A DNA stretch of 64,000 nt from Phytopythium helicoides (taxonomy: Eukaryota > Oomycota > Peronosporomycetes > Pythiales > Pythiaceae), in assembly GCA_024867545.1 (NCBI GenBank), contig JANFNE010000057.1, positions 248,001 through 312,000 on the forward strand, read 5' to 3'. The notes beneath the pieces were generated by a model that worked only from the letters and a program-made list of their open reading frames with translations, did no database searches and was not told where the DNA came from. Position 1 is the stretch's first letter; every line of letters starts with the position of its first letter. Shown here piece by piece: positions 43,796 to 53,226 of the stretch. The position numbers were made by a program, and so were the translations under genes.

Positions 43796-44350
43796 CTTCC
43801 TCGCTGGTTAGTGTCGTCCCAGCCTTTTCCGCAAGTGCCGCCTTTCTCGATCAAAACCCAGAGAAACCTATCATCTGACTTGTTTTGATTATGTCTCTCA
43901 TCAACAAAACCTATAAAAACCTAAACTGAGTCGATTTTCGACTTTTCCTGCGTGCGTGTCGGAAGGCAGACTGGCAGTGAAAACGGAAAAGGTCACTTCA
44001 GCTTCCACCAAGGCAATAGCTTGCGGGTAAACCTACAGTTGGTCTCAATCAGAGCTCGTTGACGGCTCAGGCAAGATGAACAACTGTCCATGCTATCATG
44101 TTGAAAAAATAACTCCGCAACGATCTCTTCGAGCTCTCGCACTACTCGCTACACTACACAGTCAGCTCTTTCGCGCGCAACATTGCACGACGCATCACCA
44201 CGATGCTTTTGGACGCCGTCTTCACTCGCTTCGTTGTCAGTAGATGCTTCACAATGTCCACGTATCCGCAGTGACACGCGAGTTCGACCGCCGACCACGT
44301 TTCGTTTCCAATTTCTGTGCGTTGGATAATGTTGGCTCGGATCCTAGCAT
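43652..44350. repeat. Segmental duplication, copy 1
   Basis: Matches 49132-49830 at a constant offset of 5480 with no net indels. It spans the 5' exon of the SH3b-like gene, ~300 bases of non-coding DNA and the 3' end of the first large ankyrin gene. The non-coding part is almost identical between copies. Confidence 0.92.
43850..44153. other. Intergenic within the segmental duplication
   Basis: Non-coding strip between the SH3b-like gene start and the stop of the large ankyrin gene. Nearly identical to 49330-49633. Only short open frames. Confidence 0.6.
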
Positions 44351-47300
44351 CAATAGCGTCGTGCTCGACATCGATGATACTAGCAAGACGCTCATACTCA
44401 CTCAGATCACCTCTGCTCTCATGGACCGCGAAAATAAACGGGAATTCCTCTACGTCTTCAGAAAATGTGACGGAAACTTGGCTCGACGATGTGAATAGTG
44501 TTGGATCAGGAGCTAGTACTCCACGCTCTTTCATCGCACAGACGAGAGCCGCGCGGACCTCACGGTATCCCAGCAGCAACGCATACTCTGTCGCGTCTAT
44601 CAACCGGGTTGACTCCTCTACCCTTGTGCGTTGCACTTTCATCACTGCATTTGGATCGTCCGCGACAGCAGATATGAAACTAAACCTGAAAAAAGAATCG
44701 TCAATGACCTCTGTCAAGTCCAGGAACGCCTCCAAATCACCATGACTCGAATGCACCGCAAAGTGGAAGGGAAAATTGTCGAGATCGTCCACATACACAA
44801 TTGACTCTCCGTCCGCGAGAGTTAATGACCTGTCATCGTCTTGGTTTGACGAATGGAGCGCCGTGGATGTACTTGAATTTGTAGATGATGGCGTCTCTGC
44901 GACTGAGAAGTCTACGTTGTTGACATCTTTCGACATAGTGAACGGGGCGACAACTTGTGGGTCAAAAATAAGAGTCTCCTGTGGGGCTTGGTTGTGAATG
45001 TCACCAATCTGCTTCACGAACTGAGGAAAATAGAATGCTTCACGACTGGAGGCAATGGACCTCCGCCCTGCCTCGGCTTGGTTTTCGTTGAGCTCTCCGG
45101 TAGAAGCAGCAGTAACAGCAGCTTCCAATTCCTTGATAACTCCAGACAATACCAGCTCGTGCTTCGACAGCGTCGGCATTAGCGCAGTGGCCTCTTCCAT
45201 TGACGCATCATCAGCCACGGTTGCCTCCAGTCCACGACTCTCGCACTCCGCGACAAGCTCTGGATTTGTAGCGATAATCTCCTGGCGCAAGATATCTTCG
45301 AACTCTTCCACAGGAATTGCAAACTTCTCCAGTTGCTTCACCAGCGCTGGCTTCAGCAAACCATCCCATGTCTTGTCTGATACGAACTCCACAATATCTC
45401 CCTTACTGAATGAAAACTTGAAGACCTCGACTGGATTAGCCAGATCTATAATACTGTCAAACGCAGTCTTGAGCATTGGCGCAAATACAAGACCAAAAGC
45501 CGAGACAACGAGCCCTACAACAGCCTTCCGTTTGTTCACGCTCTCTTCATGCTGAATTTGTTTCGCATGTGCTTTTTGTAAAGATTCAAGATACATCGCG
45601 ACCTCCTGAATGTTGGATTCGCAGTGCCTCAGTCGTCGCTCGAGATGGTTCGAGTGCACCACTACTCGCTCGAGTAGTTTCCTTCCTGCGTCCACTTGCT
45701 CTTGTAGCGCTGAGACACGGTTGCTCACGGCAACAACAGCCACACGATTGGCAACGACCTGCGCGTGAATGTCGTGCATGCCAGTGACTATAGCCTGAAT
45801 AACGTTCTCATGAACTTTCAGGTGATAGCTGTTCTCGTTCACTCGTTTCTTCAGCTCAATAACCCAGTCCGCACTCTCCATATTCACCTTTGTCACGAGC
45901 ACTTTCCACTTTCGAAACTCATGTGGTGTCAACAGATCCGACTCCACACAATGATCCAGGACGAGGTGGAAGAAAGTGCACGCATCATCATCGAGCACGA
46001 GTCGCTGGGTGAGAATGTGGTGGAGTGCGTCATTGAGTAGCTTCGATTTGTTCTCTTTCGTGTCAACCACCGTCGAAAACAATACCAACACAGTACGCAA
46101 GTCATAGACCGACGTGATGATAGGAATGAGATCCACAACTTGCTCAAATGCAGGGGATGACCCGGACGCAGCTTTGCTCAGCATCGAAAGAGACCGGTCG
46201 TGGAACAGCTGGCTCATATGGTACACGTGTAGCATGGACCGAGTTTCTTCATGTTGCGCCACGGCAATCGTTGCATCGTCAACTCGCGCTCCATGTTGTA
46301 ATAGCGAAACTACAACCCCTCGTAGCTGATGCCGAGTCGCATGGAGCAACGCAGTTTGACTGCTACTATCGGTAATATTCGGGTCAGCACCAGCCTCGAT
46401 CAGCGCAATCGCAATGTCTGGGTGGTTGCTCGATGAGCTGACCAGCAGCGGGGTTTGATTCGATCCGTTGCGGCTGTTGATATGAATACCCGTTTGAGCC
46501 AACAGTAAACGGACAGTCGCAGTATTTCCAGCCTTTGATGCGAGGTGAAGAGCAGAGTCGCCTTCCTTGGCGGTCTGTAGATTGGCATCGGCACCATGGT
46601 TTAGAAGCATTTTCACAATCTCTTCACCTCCTGGCTTTCTCGATGCTGCATGTAATAGTGCTGTGTATCCGTCTTCGCCCACCGCATCCACATCTTCAAT
46701 ATGAGAAGACTTGAGTAAGTACTTCACAACTTCTTCGATTTTGTCGCTCGTGACCTCGCTCGCAATTGACTGCATCAAGCAAGCGCTCATTTCACTTGGC
46801 GCCACTCCACCAGTCTTTTTAGCATGGTTGACAAAAGTCAGAAGTACGTCGAGGTTTCCGTGAGCAGCAGCTGTGATGATCGCAGTGACACCATCTGCGT
46901 CACGGATACTCAGATCAGCTCCCTCGGTAAGCAACAACCGTGCGATCGCCACTTCTCCGGATGTGGCAGCGTAGTGGAGTACGGTTTTGCCATTGTCATC
47001 TCGCTCTGAAATCGTGTTGCGAACATTGTTGCTACGATACAAGATCAGCTTGACAATGTCCACGTTTTCATTCCGCACCACAGCCATCAGAGGTGTGAGC
47101 CCTTCAACACCACAAGCACTTGTATAAAGTGATCTGACCTGGAAGAGACTACAAAGCTGCTCAATCCTATCATGAAGTCTGTGCTGTTGCTTTATCTCTT
47201 GTTGTTGTTGTTGATACAATCTGTTATCGAGGAGTCCGTTAATGCGATAAAATTGCCTTCGACTTGCAATAGACCTTGCTGACTCATTGTTCCTGTTGCA

Positions 47301-48407
47301 TTGGAAAGCAGGTGACCCATTGCCAAGCAATGATCTGGTGAGTGCCAATATCTTCTCTTCGTCAGTATCGTCTCGTTGGAGCAATAGAATGAGCGCTGAG
47401 TTGTCGTCCTTGTCCTTGGCATTAGTGTCTGCTCCTTGCTCAACAAGGTACTCCACTACTTCTACCCGACCGTAGTTGGCAGCCTCAATCAGCGCAGTAT
47501 TGCCATCATTGTCCATGGCATTGATGTCGACGCCGTTACCGATTAAGTATCGCACGACTTCCATATGGCCCTCGGCAGCGGCCAATGTCAGCGCAGCATT
47601 GCTGAAAATGGTAGTGGTATCGAAGTTAACACCGGTATCAACAAGATACTGCACCGCTTTTAAGTACTCGTTCTTCGCAGCCATTGCCAGCGTGTCACTG
47701 CCGTTGCCGGTGTTCACATTTACGCCCGCACCTTGCTCGACGAGATATCGAATCACATCCACGTGGTTGTTCTTGGTAGCAAATGTGAGCGCAGTGTTAC
47801 CGCTATTACTCTTGGCGTTGATGTCCGCACCCAATTCGACGAGACATTGCACTGATCCCACATAGCCGCATCGAGCTGCCTCCATCAACGCAGTGTTATC
47901 GTCGGTATTCTTGGCTTCTCTGTCCGCGCCTTGCTCGACGAGATACCGCACCACTTTCGCATGACCGTTCCACGCGGCCCTCGTCAGCGCAGTAATGCCG
48001 TCTTTATAACTCTTGAGTTCTTTGTCGGCGCCTTGATCGACCAGATACTGGACCACACCCAGATGACCATTCCAAGCAGCCCATGCCAAAGCAGTGTTAC
48101 CGTACTTGTTCCTAGCATTGATGTCCACGCCTTCCTCGAAAAGATACCGCACAATATCCTCATGTCCATATTCAGCGCCCCACATCAGTGCAGTGTTTGC
48201 GTTTTTGTCCCTGGCTACTTTGTCAGCGCCTTGGTCGACGAGGTATCGTGCAACTTCCACATGGCCATTCTGGGCAGCCAACATGAGTGCAGTGTAGCCC
48301 TTCCAGTCTTTCGCATTGATATATGCGCAGCCGCCTGCCAACTCCTTCACCAACGCGAGGTTACCTGCCGTCACAGCATCAACAAGCCGACTATCCACGC
48401 CCCCCAT
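44154..48407 (-). CDS. Large ankyrin protein 1 (1,417 residues) with coiled coil, hydrophobic segment and novel C-terminal module
   Basis: Single clean frame from ATG 48407 to the stop at 44154. About ten 33-residue ankyrin repeats at the N-terminus (TALMLAAQNGHVEVARYLVD, TALAWAAWNGHLGVVQYLVD and others) are followed by a second ankyrin block from about residue 425 (GKTVLHYAATSGEVAIARLL onward). Then come a helical region with coiled coil (SNRVSALQEQVDAGRKLLE), a hydrophobic segment near residues 955-980 (AVVGLVVSAFGLVFAPML), a helical PVEEFEDILRQEI region, and a C-terminal module in which FPFHFAVHSSHGDL and FPFIFAVHESRGDL mark two related units. The middle and end are nearly identical to the protein at 55642-59799, while the N-terminal repeats are of another type. 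A 30-base insertion (44670-44699) adds SFFRFSFISA. Role unknown; a membrane-associated receptor or scaffold is possible. Confidence 0.75.
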   Translation of the reverse strand: MGGVDSRLVDAVTAGNLALVKELAGGCAYINAKDWKGYTALMLAAQNGHVEVARYLVDQGADKVARDKNANTALMWGAEYGHEDIVRYLFEEGVDINARNKYGNTALAWAAWNGHLGVVQYLVDQGADKELKSYKDGITALTRAAWNGHAKVVRYLVEQGADREAKNTDDNTALMEAARCGYVGSVQCLVELGADINAKSNSGNTALTFATKNNHVDVIRYLVEQGAGVNVNTGNGSDTLAMAAKNEYLKAVQYLVDTGVNFDTTTIFSNAALTLAAAEGHMEVVRYLIGNGVDINAMDNDGNTALIEAANYGRVEVVEYLVEQGADTNAKDKDDNSALILLLQRDDTDEEKILALTRSLLGNGSPAFQCNRNNESARSIASRRQFYRINGLLDNRLYQQQQQEIKQQHRLHDRIEQLCSLFQVRSLYTSACGVEGLTPLMAVVRNENVDIVKLILYRSNNVRNTISERDDNGKTVLHYAATSGEVAIARLLLTEGADLSIRDADGVTAIITAAAHGNLDVLLTFVNHAKKTGGVAPSEMSACLMQSIASEVTSDKIEEVVKYLLKSSHIEDVDAVGEDGYTALLHAASRKPGGEEIVKMLLNHGADANLQTAKEGDSALHLASKAGNTATVRLLLAQTGIHINSRNGSNQTPLLVSSSSNHPDIAIALIEAGADPNITDSSSQTALLHATRHQLRGVVVSLLQHGARVDDATIAVAQHEETRSMLHVYHMSQLFHDRSLSMLSKAASGSSPAFEQVVDLIPIITSVYDLRTVLVLFSTVVDTKENKSKLLNDALHHILTQRLVLDDDACTFFHLVLDHCVESDLLTPHEFRKWKVLVTKVNMESADWVIELKKRVNENSYHLKVHENVIQAIVTGMHDIHAQVVANRVAVVAVSNRVSALQEQVDAGRKLLERVVVHSNHLERRLRHCESNIQEVAMYLESLQKAHAKQIQHEESVNKRKAVVGLVVSAFGLVFAPMLKTAFDSIIDLANPVEVFKFSFSKGDIVEFVSDKTWDGLLKPALVKQLEKFAIPVEEFEDILRQEIIATNPELVAECESRGLEATVADDASMEEATALMPTLSKHELVLSGVIKELEAAVTAASTGELNENQAEAGRRSIASSREAFYFPQFVKQIGDIHNQAPQETLIFDPQVVAPFTMSKDVNNVDFSVAETPSSTNSSTSTALHSSNQDDDRSLTLADGESIVYVDDLDNFPFHFAVHSSHGDLEAFLDLTEVIDDSFFRFSFISAVADDPNAVMKVQRTRVEESTRLIDATEYALLLGYREVRAALVCAMKERGVLAPDPTLFTSSSQVSVTFSEDVEEFPFIFAVHESRGDLSEYERLASIIDVEHDAIDARIRANIIQRTEIGNETWSAVELACHCGYVDIVKHLLTTKRVKTASKSIVVMRRAMLRAKELTV

Positions 48408-49131
48408 TGGTGCTGTGTGCTCTTCGTCGAAAAATCAGCAATGGCAAACCCAGTACTGGCGTGCTGCCGGCGCCAGAAACAACTCCACTTTGATTCAGCA
48501 TCGAAGGAGCTTCCTTGGCTTAATTCCCGTGTTTTCCGTCTCATACCGCTTGCCTCAAAAGATCCAATCCGCCTCCATTCCGCAAACAGCAGAAGAGGCA
48601 CGAATGGAGACAGCCTTTAGGCTGTAGGCTGCGGCCGGTCCAGGCTGCATCGCACACGCACGACAGTATACGTCGTGGCAACCGTTCATGTTGGGTCTTC
48701 CGAGTTCGAGCTTAAATTTTGTCAGCTAAATTATTGGCCATCCTAGTCTGGCGCTCTCGCATGACCGGAGAGCCCCGACTAGCATGGCTCACTCTGAACC
48801 CAATCTAGAGCAGCACACTCGACGTGCAATTGACCACGTCGATGCCAATGCATTAGCTTCTCTTCAGTTGTCCAGTGCCATCAAATGACCTCATGTATAG
48901 TGGTAAAAACAGCTGAAAGTGTGTGCTGTACTGGTAAAAATTAGATCACATTGGATGGAATTCCATCAAAGTGCACACCCATCGCTACAACCACCAGCGA
49001 GAAAGGATCCACAAAACTGGAGGATAGCTGCACGTCGTGTGTTGCTTGACGATATCAAAGCACTGGATGCAAACTACCTTCAAGACCTTAAGGATGCGGA
49101 TCAAGCAAGCCCAGGTGTTGTTGGCACACAA
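48408..49131. other. Intergenic, with a strip related to 55130-55345
   Basis: Contains the promoter of large ankyrin protein 1. From about 48909 to 49085 it matches the reverse complement of roughly 55150-55345 (shared GGTAAAAA, CACCAGCGAGAA, GTGTGTTGCTTG and ATGCAAACTACCTTC). No gene supported. Confidence 0.6.
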
Positions 49132-49275
49132 AACTCACGCTCCAGCCCGCCAATTTCGGCCACGAGCGCACCGATCGATCGCGCTCTCGCGAGGTAAAGA
49201 GTAAACCACCGCGCGCTCCCTGCCAAGCGCCAAAGCGCCGCCCGCGGACCCCACGAACTGGAAGAGCACCTCCAT
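49132..49275 (-). pseudogene. Fragment of the 5' exon of the SH3b-like gene
   Basis: Duplicate of 43652-43795, keeping ATG (49275) and MEVLFQFVGSAGGALALG with mostly silent changes. The rest of the gene is missing; the similarity stops at 49132. It was carried along with the ankyrin 3' end. Confidence 0.7.
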
Positions 49276-49830
49276 CTTCCTCGCTGGTTATTGTCGTCCC
49301 AGCCTTTTCCGCAAGTGCCGCCTCTCTCGATCTAAACCCAGAGAAACCTATCATCTGACTTGTTTTGATTATGTCTCTCATCAACAAAACCTATAAAAAC
49401 CTAAACTGAGTCGATTTTCGACTTTTCCTGCGTGCGTGTCGGAAGGCAGACTGGCAGTGAAAACGGAAAAGGTCACTTCAGCTTCCACCAAGGCAATAGC
49501 TTGCGGGTAAACCTACAGTTGGTCTCAATCAGAGCTCGTTGACGGCTCAGGCAAGATGAACAACTGTCCATGCTATCATGTTGAAAAAATAACTCCGCAA
49601 CGATCTCTTCGAGCTCTCGCACTACTCGCTACACTACACAGTCAGCTCTTTCGCGCGCAACATTGCACGACGCATCACCACGATGCTTTTGGACGCCGTC
49701 TTCACTCGCTTCGTTGTCAGTAGATTCTTCACAATGTCCACGTATCCGCAGTGACACGCGAGCTCGACCGCCGACCACGTTTCGATTCCAATTTCTGTGC
49801 GTTGGATAATGTTGGCTCGGATCCTAGCAT
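49132..49830. repeat. Segmental duplication, copy 2
   Basis: Counterpart of 43652-44350. It covers the exon fragment, the non-coding strip 49276-49633 and the 3' end of the second ankyrin gene. Past 49830 similarity drops to that of diverged paralogues. Confidence 0.92.
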
Positions 49831-51565
49831 TGATCGAGTCTAATTCACGATCGATAACATCTGCAAGAAATGTGTACTCATTCAGATCGCCTCTGCTCTC
49901 ATGGACCGCAAATATGAACGGGAATTCCTCCACATCTTCAGCAAACGTGACAGAAAATTGACTCGAAGATGGAGGCAGGGCTGAATCGGGAATGGAAATC
50001 CCACGCTCTCTGTTCACAGCTGCACTGATGTCACGGTATCCCCGCAGCAACGCATACTCTGCGGCGTCTATCAACCGACTAGATGCTTTGATTTGAATAC
50101 GTTGTAAGGTCATCGCTGAGTTTGGATCGTCCATGTCTTCATCAATCACTTCTGTCAAGTCCAGAAAAATCTTCAAATCACCACGACTCGAATGTACTGC
50201 AAAGTGGAAGGGAAAATTGTCGAGATCATCCACGTAAACGATCGTCTCTCCGTCCGGAAGAGTCAATGAACTGTCGTCGTCTTGGATTGACGAATGAAGT
50301 GTCGTGAATGTACTCGACATTGTGAGCGATGTCGTTTCTGCGACTGACATGGCTTCTATGTTAAGCTCGTTTGGCGAAGAGCACGTGACAATGAGTTCCC
50401 TGCTGGGAAATGCTTCCACTGAGTCTTGGTACATAATATTGAGCTTCAACTCTGTCGATGCATAGTTGAGTGCGCTTTGGTCGAATCTGTTCTTTCGATT
50501 CAGATTGGCTCCAGCACGAATGAGCAAAAGAGCGACATCTGTACGCATTTCCTCTGCGGCTTTCATGAGCGGTGTGAAGCCGTCCTTGTCTGCAGCGTTT
50601 ACATTTGCTCTGGCATCAATGAGTACTCGCACGACGTCTACATGGCCATTTTGCGCAGCAATGTAAATTGGTGTGTAGCCGTCCTTGTAAGCTGCATTCA
50701 CGTCCGCGCCAGCGTCGATGAGTATCTGCACGGTGTCAGCACGACCTTTTTGAGAGGCGATATAGATTGGTGTAAATCCATCCTTATAAGCCGCGTTGAC
50801 ATTCGCACCAGCATCGATGAGAGCCTGAACGATTTCGCCATGACCGTTTTGAGCAGCAATATAAACTGGTGTGCAACCATTCTTGTGCGCCGAGTTCACG
50901 TCTGCCCCAGCTTCAATGAGCACGCGCACAACGTCAGTATGACCATTTTGAGACGCTACATATGTTGGCGTGTAGCCATCCGTGTAAGCTGCGTTCACAT
51001 CTGCGCCAGCAGCGATGAGTATCCGCACGATGCCGACATGACCTTTTTGGGAAGCAATGTAGATTGGTGTATAGCCATCCTTATAAGCGGCGTTGATATT
51101 CGCAGCAGCATCGATGAGAGCCTGAACGATTTCGCCATGGCCGTTTTGAGCAGCAATATAAACTGGTGTACGACCGTCCTTGTGGGCCGAGTTTACTTCT
51201 GCCCCAGCTTCAATGAGCACGCGCACGACGTCGGCATGACCATTTTGCGAAGCAACGTAAATTGGCGTGAATCCGTCGGTTAGCGCAGCGTTCACGTTCG
51301 CACCGGCTTCAATGAGTATCCTCACGAGGTTAGCGAGGCCGCTTTGAGAAGCCATATAGATGGGTGTAGCACCAATCGTGATCGCAGCGTTCGCATTTGC
51401 GCCAGCATCAATGAGCATCCGCAGAATATCGCCATGTCCATTTTGAGCAGCAATAAAACTTGGTGTCCGGCCATCCTCGTCCGCCGCATTAACGTTGGCG
51501 CCGTTCCTGATCAGGATCCTCACGTCTTCGGCTCGGCCATCTTTCGCTGCTTCGTACAAACTCAT
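49634..51565 (-). CDS. Ankyrin protein 2 (643 residues), short form
   Basis: ATG 51565 (MSLYEAAKDGRAEDVRILIR), clean frame. About eleven highly regular 33-residue ankyrin repeats (consensus KDGYTPIYIASQKGHADVVR, LIDAGADVNAA) fill residues 1-365. It then passes directly to the C-terminal module shared with the two large ankyrin proteins (FPFHFAVHSSRGDL, FPFIFAVHESRGDL, ELACHCGYVDIVKNLLTTKR). The second ankyrin block, coiled coil and hydrophobic segment of the large proteins are absent. The last ~100 residues are nearly identical to large ankyrin protein 1. Probably a soluble member of the family. Confidence 0.78.
   Translation of the reverse strand: MSLYEAAKDGRAEDVRILIRNGANVNAADEDGRTPSFIAAQNGHGDILRMLIDAGANANAAITIGATPIYMASQSGLANLVRILIEAGANVNAALTDGFTPIYVASQNGHADVVRVLIEAGAEVNSAHKDGRTPVYIAAQNGHGEIVQALIDAAANINAAYKDGYTPIYIASQKGHVGIVRILIAAGADVNAAYTDGYTPTYVASQNGHTDVVRVLIEAGADVNSAHKNGCTPVYIAAQNGHGEIVQALIDAGANVNAAYKDGFTPIYIASQKGRADTVQILIDAGADVNAAYKDGYTPIYIAAQNGHVDVVRVLIDARANVNAADKDGFTPLMKAAEEMRTDVALLLIRAGANLNRKNRFDQSALNYASTELKLNIMYQDSVEAFPSRELIVTCSSPNELNIEAMSVAETTSLTMSSTFTTLHSSIQDDDSSLTLPDGETIVYVDDLDNFPFHFAVHSSRGDLKIFLDLTEVIDEDMDDPNSAMTLQRIQIKASSRLIDAAEYALLRGYRDISAAVNRERGISIPDSALPPSSSQFSVTFAEDVEEFPFIFAVHESRGDLNEYTFLADVIDRELDSINARIRANIIQRTEIGIETWSAVELACHCGYVDIVKNLLTTKRVKTASKSIVVMRRAMLRAKELTV
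50821..51414. repeat. 297-bp higher-order repeat inside ankyrin gene 2
   Basis: Three consecutive 99-base ankyrin units recur as a block. For example, the GAGCCTGAACGATTTCGCCA stretch at 50821 returns at 51118, exactly 297 bases later, with neighbouring units in the same order. This indicates block duplication of three repeats. Confidence 0.7.
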
Positions 51566-51974
51566 GTAGAAAAGCTGCCGATCGTTGCGCTCGCCTCGGA
51601 TGAAGTTGGGAAGTGGCCAGTTGACGTGTCTTTGGCTTCGTCGCAGGTCATCAAGTGTAGACCTGCCCTTCAGCTAGATTCTGGTGATGGGCATCAAGGA
51701 CTCTGCTCTCGACCCTATCTCCTTATAGCAAACACCTCGCCATCAATCTCGGTAATGTACTTGAACCGCTCTCAACCAGCCTCCCAATCAAGCAGAAGCA
51801 GTCATGCTCGATCGACCACCTCGCACTTCAGTTCGTACACAAACTTTCTTCAAGGTAGCAGCGAAAAAAAAAGTTATAAAACTTTTTCCACCAATCAAAT
51901 CTCTCTATCACATATTATCGTCCAATCACGCCCCTCCGCCGCCAGCTCCACCTACGTGCGGCTCACAATCCGCC
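51566..51974. promoter_or_regulatory. Divergent promoter region, ankyrin 2 (-) and PGES2 (+)
   Basis: About 410 bases with no coding sequence supported. A purine run (AAAAAAAAAGTTATAAAA) at about 51865 could be a promoter or a spacer. Confidence 0.45.
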
Positions 51975-53094
51975 ATGGCCATGCTGCCGCGCCGCGCCGC
52001 CCACGCGCTGCTGTCTGCGAGCGCTCGCGCGTCCCCGAGCCCCGCGCAGCCGCTCGCGCGCTCCCTGAGCTCGTTCGCCCGCCGCTCGCAGCGCCTGGCG
52101 CCGTTCGCGAGCTCTCCGCTGCTGCAAAAGGTGCGAACGCAGCGCTCGAAATTTGCCATTTTGATGCGCGTCACTGACGAAAATGCTGCACGCAGAGCAA
52201 ACTGGCGGGGCTCGTGGCTGCGGGCAGCACGACGGCTGCGTGCGCGTTCTGCTCGGCTAGTGCGCCGGTGGCGAGCGCTGTGGTGCAGCAGGTTGAGGAG
52301 AGCAAGGGCCTGCCGAGCGTGACGCTGTACCAGTATGAGCCGTGCCCGTACTGCTGCAAGGTCAAGGCCGTGCTCGACTACCTGCGCATCCCGTACGAGG
52401 TCGTGGAGGTGAACCCGCTGACCAAGAAGGAGACCAAGGCCTTCACGGACTACCGCAAGGTGCCAGTGTGCAAGATCAACGACGAGGTCGTGGTCGACTC
52501 GTCCGTCATCATCTCGCGCCTCCGAGAGCTCGTGGTTGATGTGCAAGAGGGCAGCGTTAGCACCGGCGGTGTCAGCCGGGAAGAAGAGACAAGTGGCGCC
52601 AGTGGGTCGACAAGAAGCTGGTGGGAAACTGTAGCTTTGTGGCTGCGTTGGTGCCCAATCACTCACTTGCCTTGCCACTCAACAGATCCTGCTGACACCG
52701 CCCCAACATCTACCGCACGGTGCCCGAGGCGCTGCAGGCGTTCGACTACTGCCTCACCGAAGGCAAGTTCACGCCGCTGGAGCGCCAAATGTCCAAGTAC
52801 GCCGGTGCTGTCATCATGTATCTGATCGCCAAGCGGTCCAAGAAGAAGTACCAGATCGAGGACGAACGCGGGGACCTGTATGCGGCGCTCGACTCGTGGG
52901 TCGACGCCGTGGGCGAGCGCGCGTTCCTGGGCGGCTCCGAACCCAACATGGCCGACCTGTCGGTCTTTGGCGTGTTGCGCGCCATGAACGGGCTCGACAC
53001 GTACTCGGACCTCATGACCAACACGCGCATCAAGCCGTGGTTCACGCGCATGACCGACAAGGTTGGCCCGAGCTCGCGCATCCGCACAGAGTAG
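51975..53094 (+). CDS. PTGES2: Prostaglandin E synthase 2-like membrane glutathione-transferase fold protein
   Basis: mPGES-2 family: a glutaredoxin-like N-terminal domain fused to a GST-like C-terminal domain, usually in mitochondria or Golgi. Exons: 51975-52130 (Arg/Ser/Ala-rich leader, likely mitochondrial), 52196-52620 and 52686-53094, with two 65-base introns. It shows LYQYEPCPYCCKVKAVLDYL with the CxxC active site, YEVVEVNPLTKKE, YRKVPVCKIND, WRQWVDKKL, then NIYRTVPEALQAFDYCLTEG and FLGGSEPNMADLSVFGVLRA. Frame breaks: one base missing near 52588 and an extra C in the CCCC run at 52701-52704. Splice phases agree with both. The animal reaction (PGH2 to PGE2) is disputed even there; the substrate here is unknown. 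Confidence 0.88.
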
Positions 53095-53226
53095 AATGAC
53101 TGCTTCATAATGAAAACAACAATCACGGGCGTCATCGAAACGCAGCCAACCACCAGCATCATCTGAATGCAAATGTTCCCGGTTTCTATTGAGCTCTAGG
53201 CCTCCTCAGCGTCGCCTCCCTCGTCC

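Noticed and set aside
50426..51283. 285-residue plus-strand frame
   Set aside because: Antisense to the regular ankyrin repeats; its periodicity is inherited from them.
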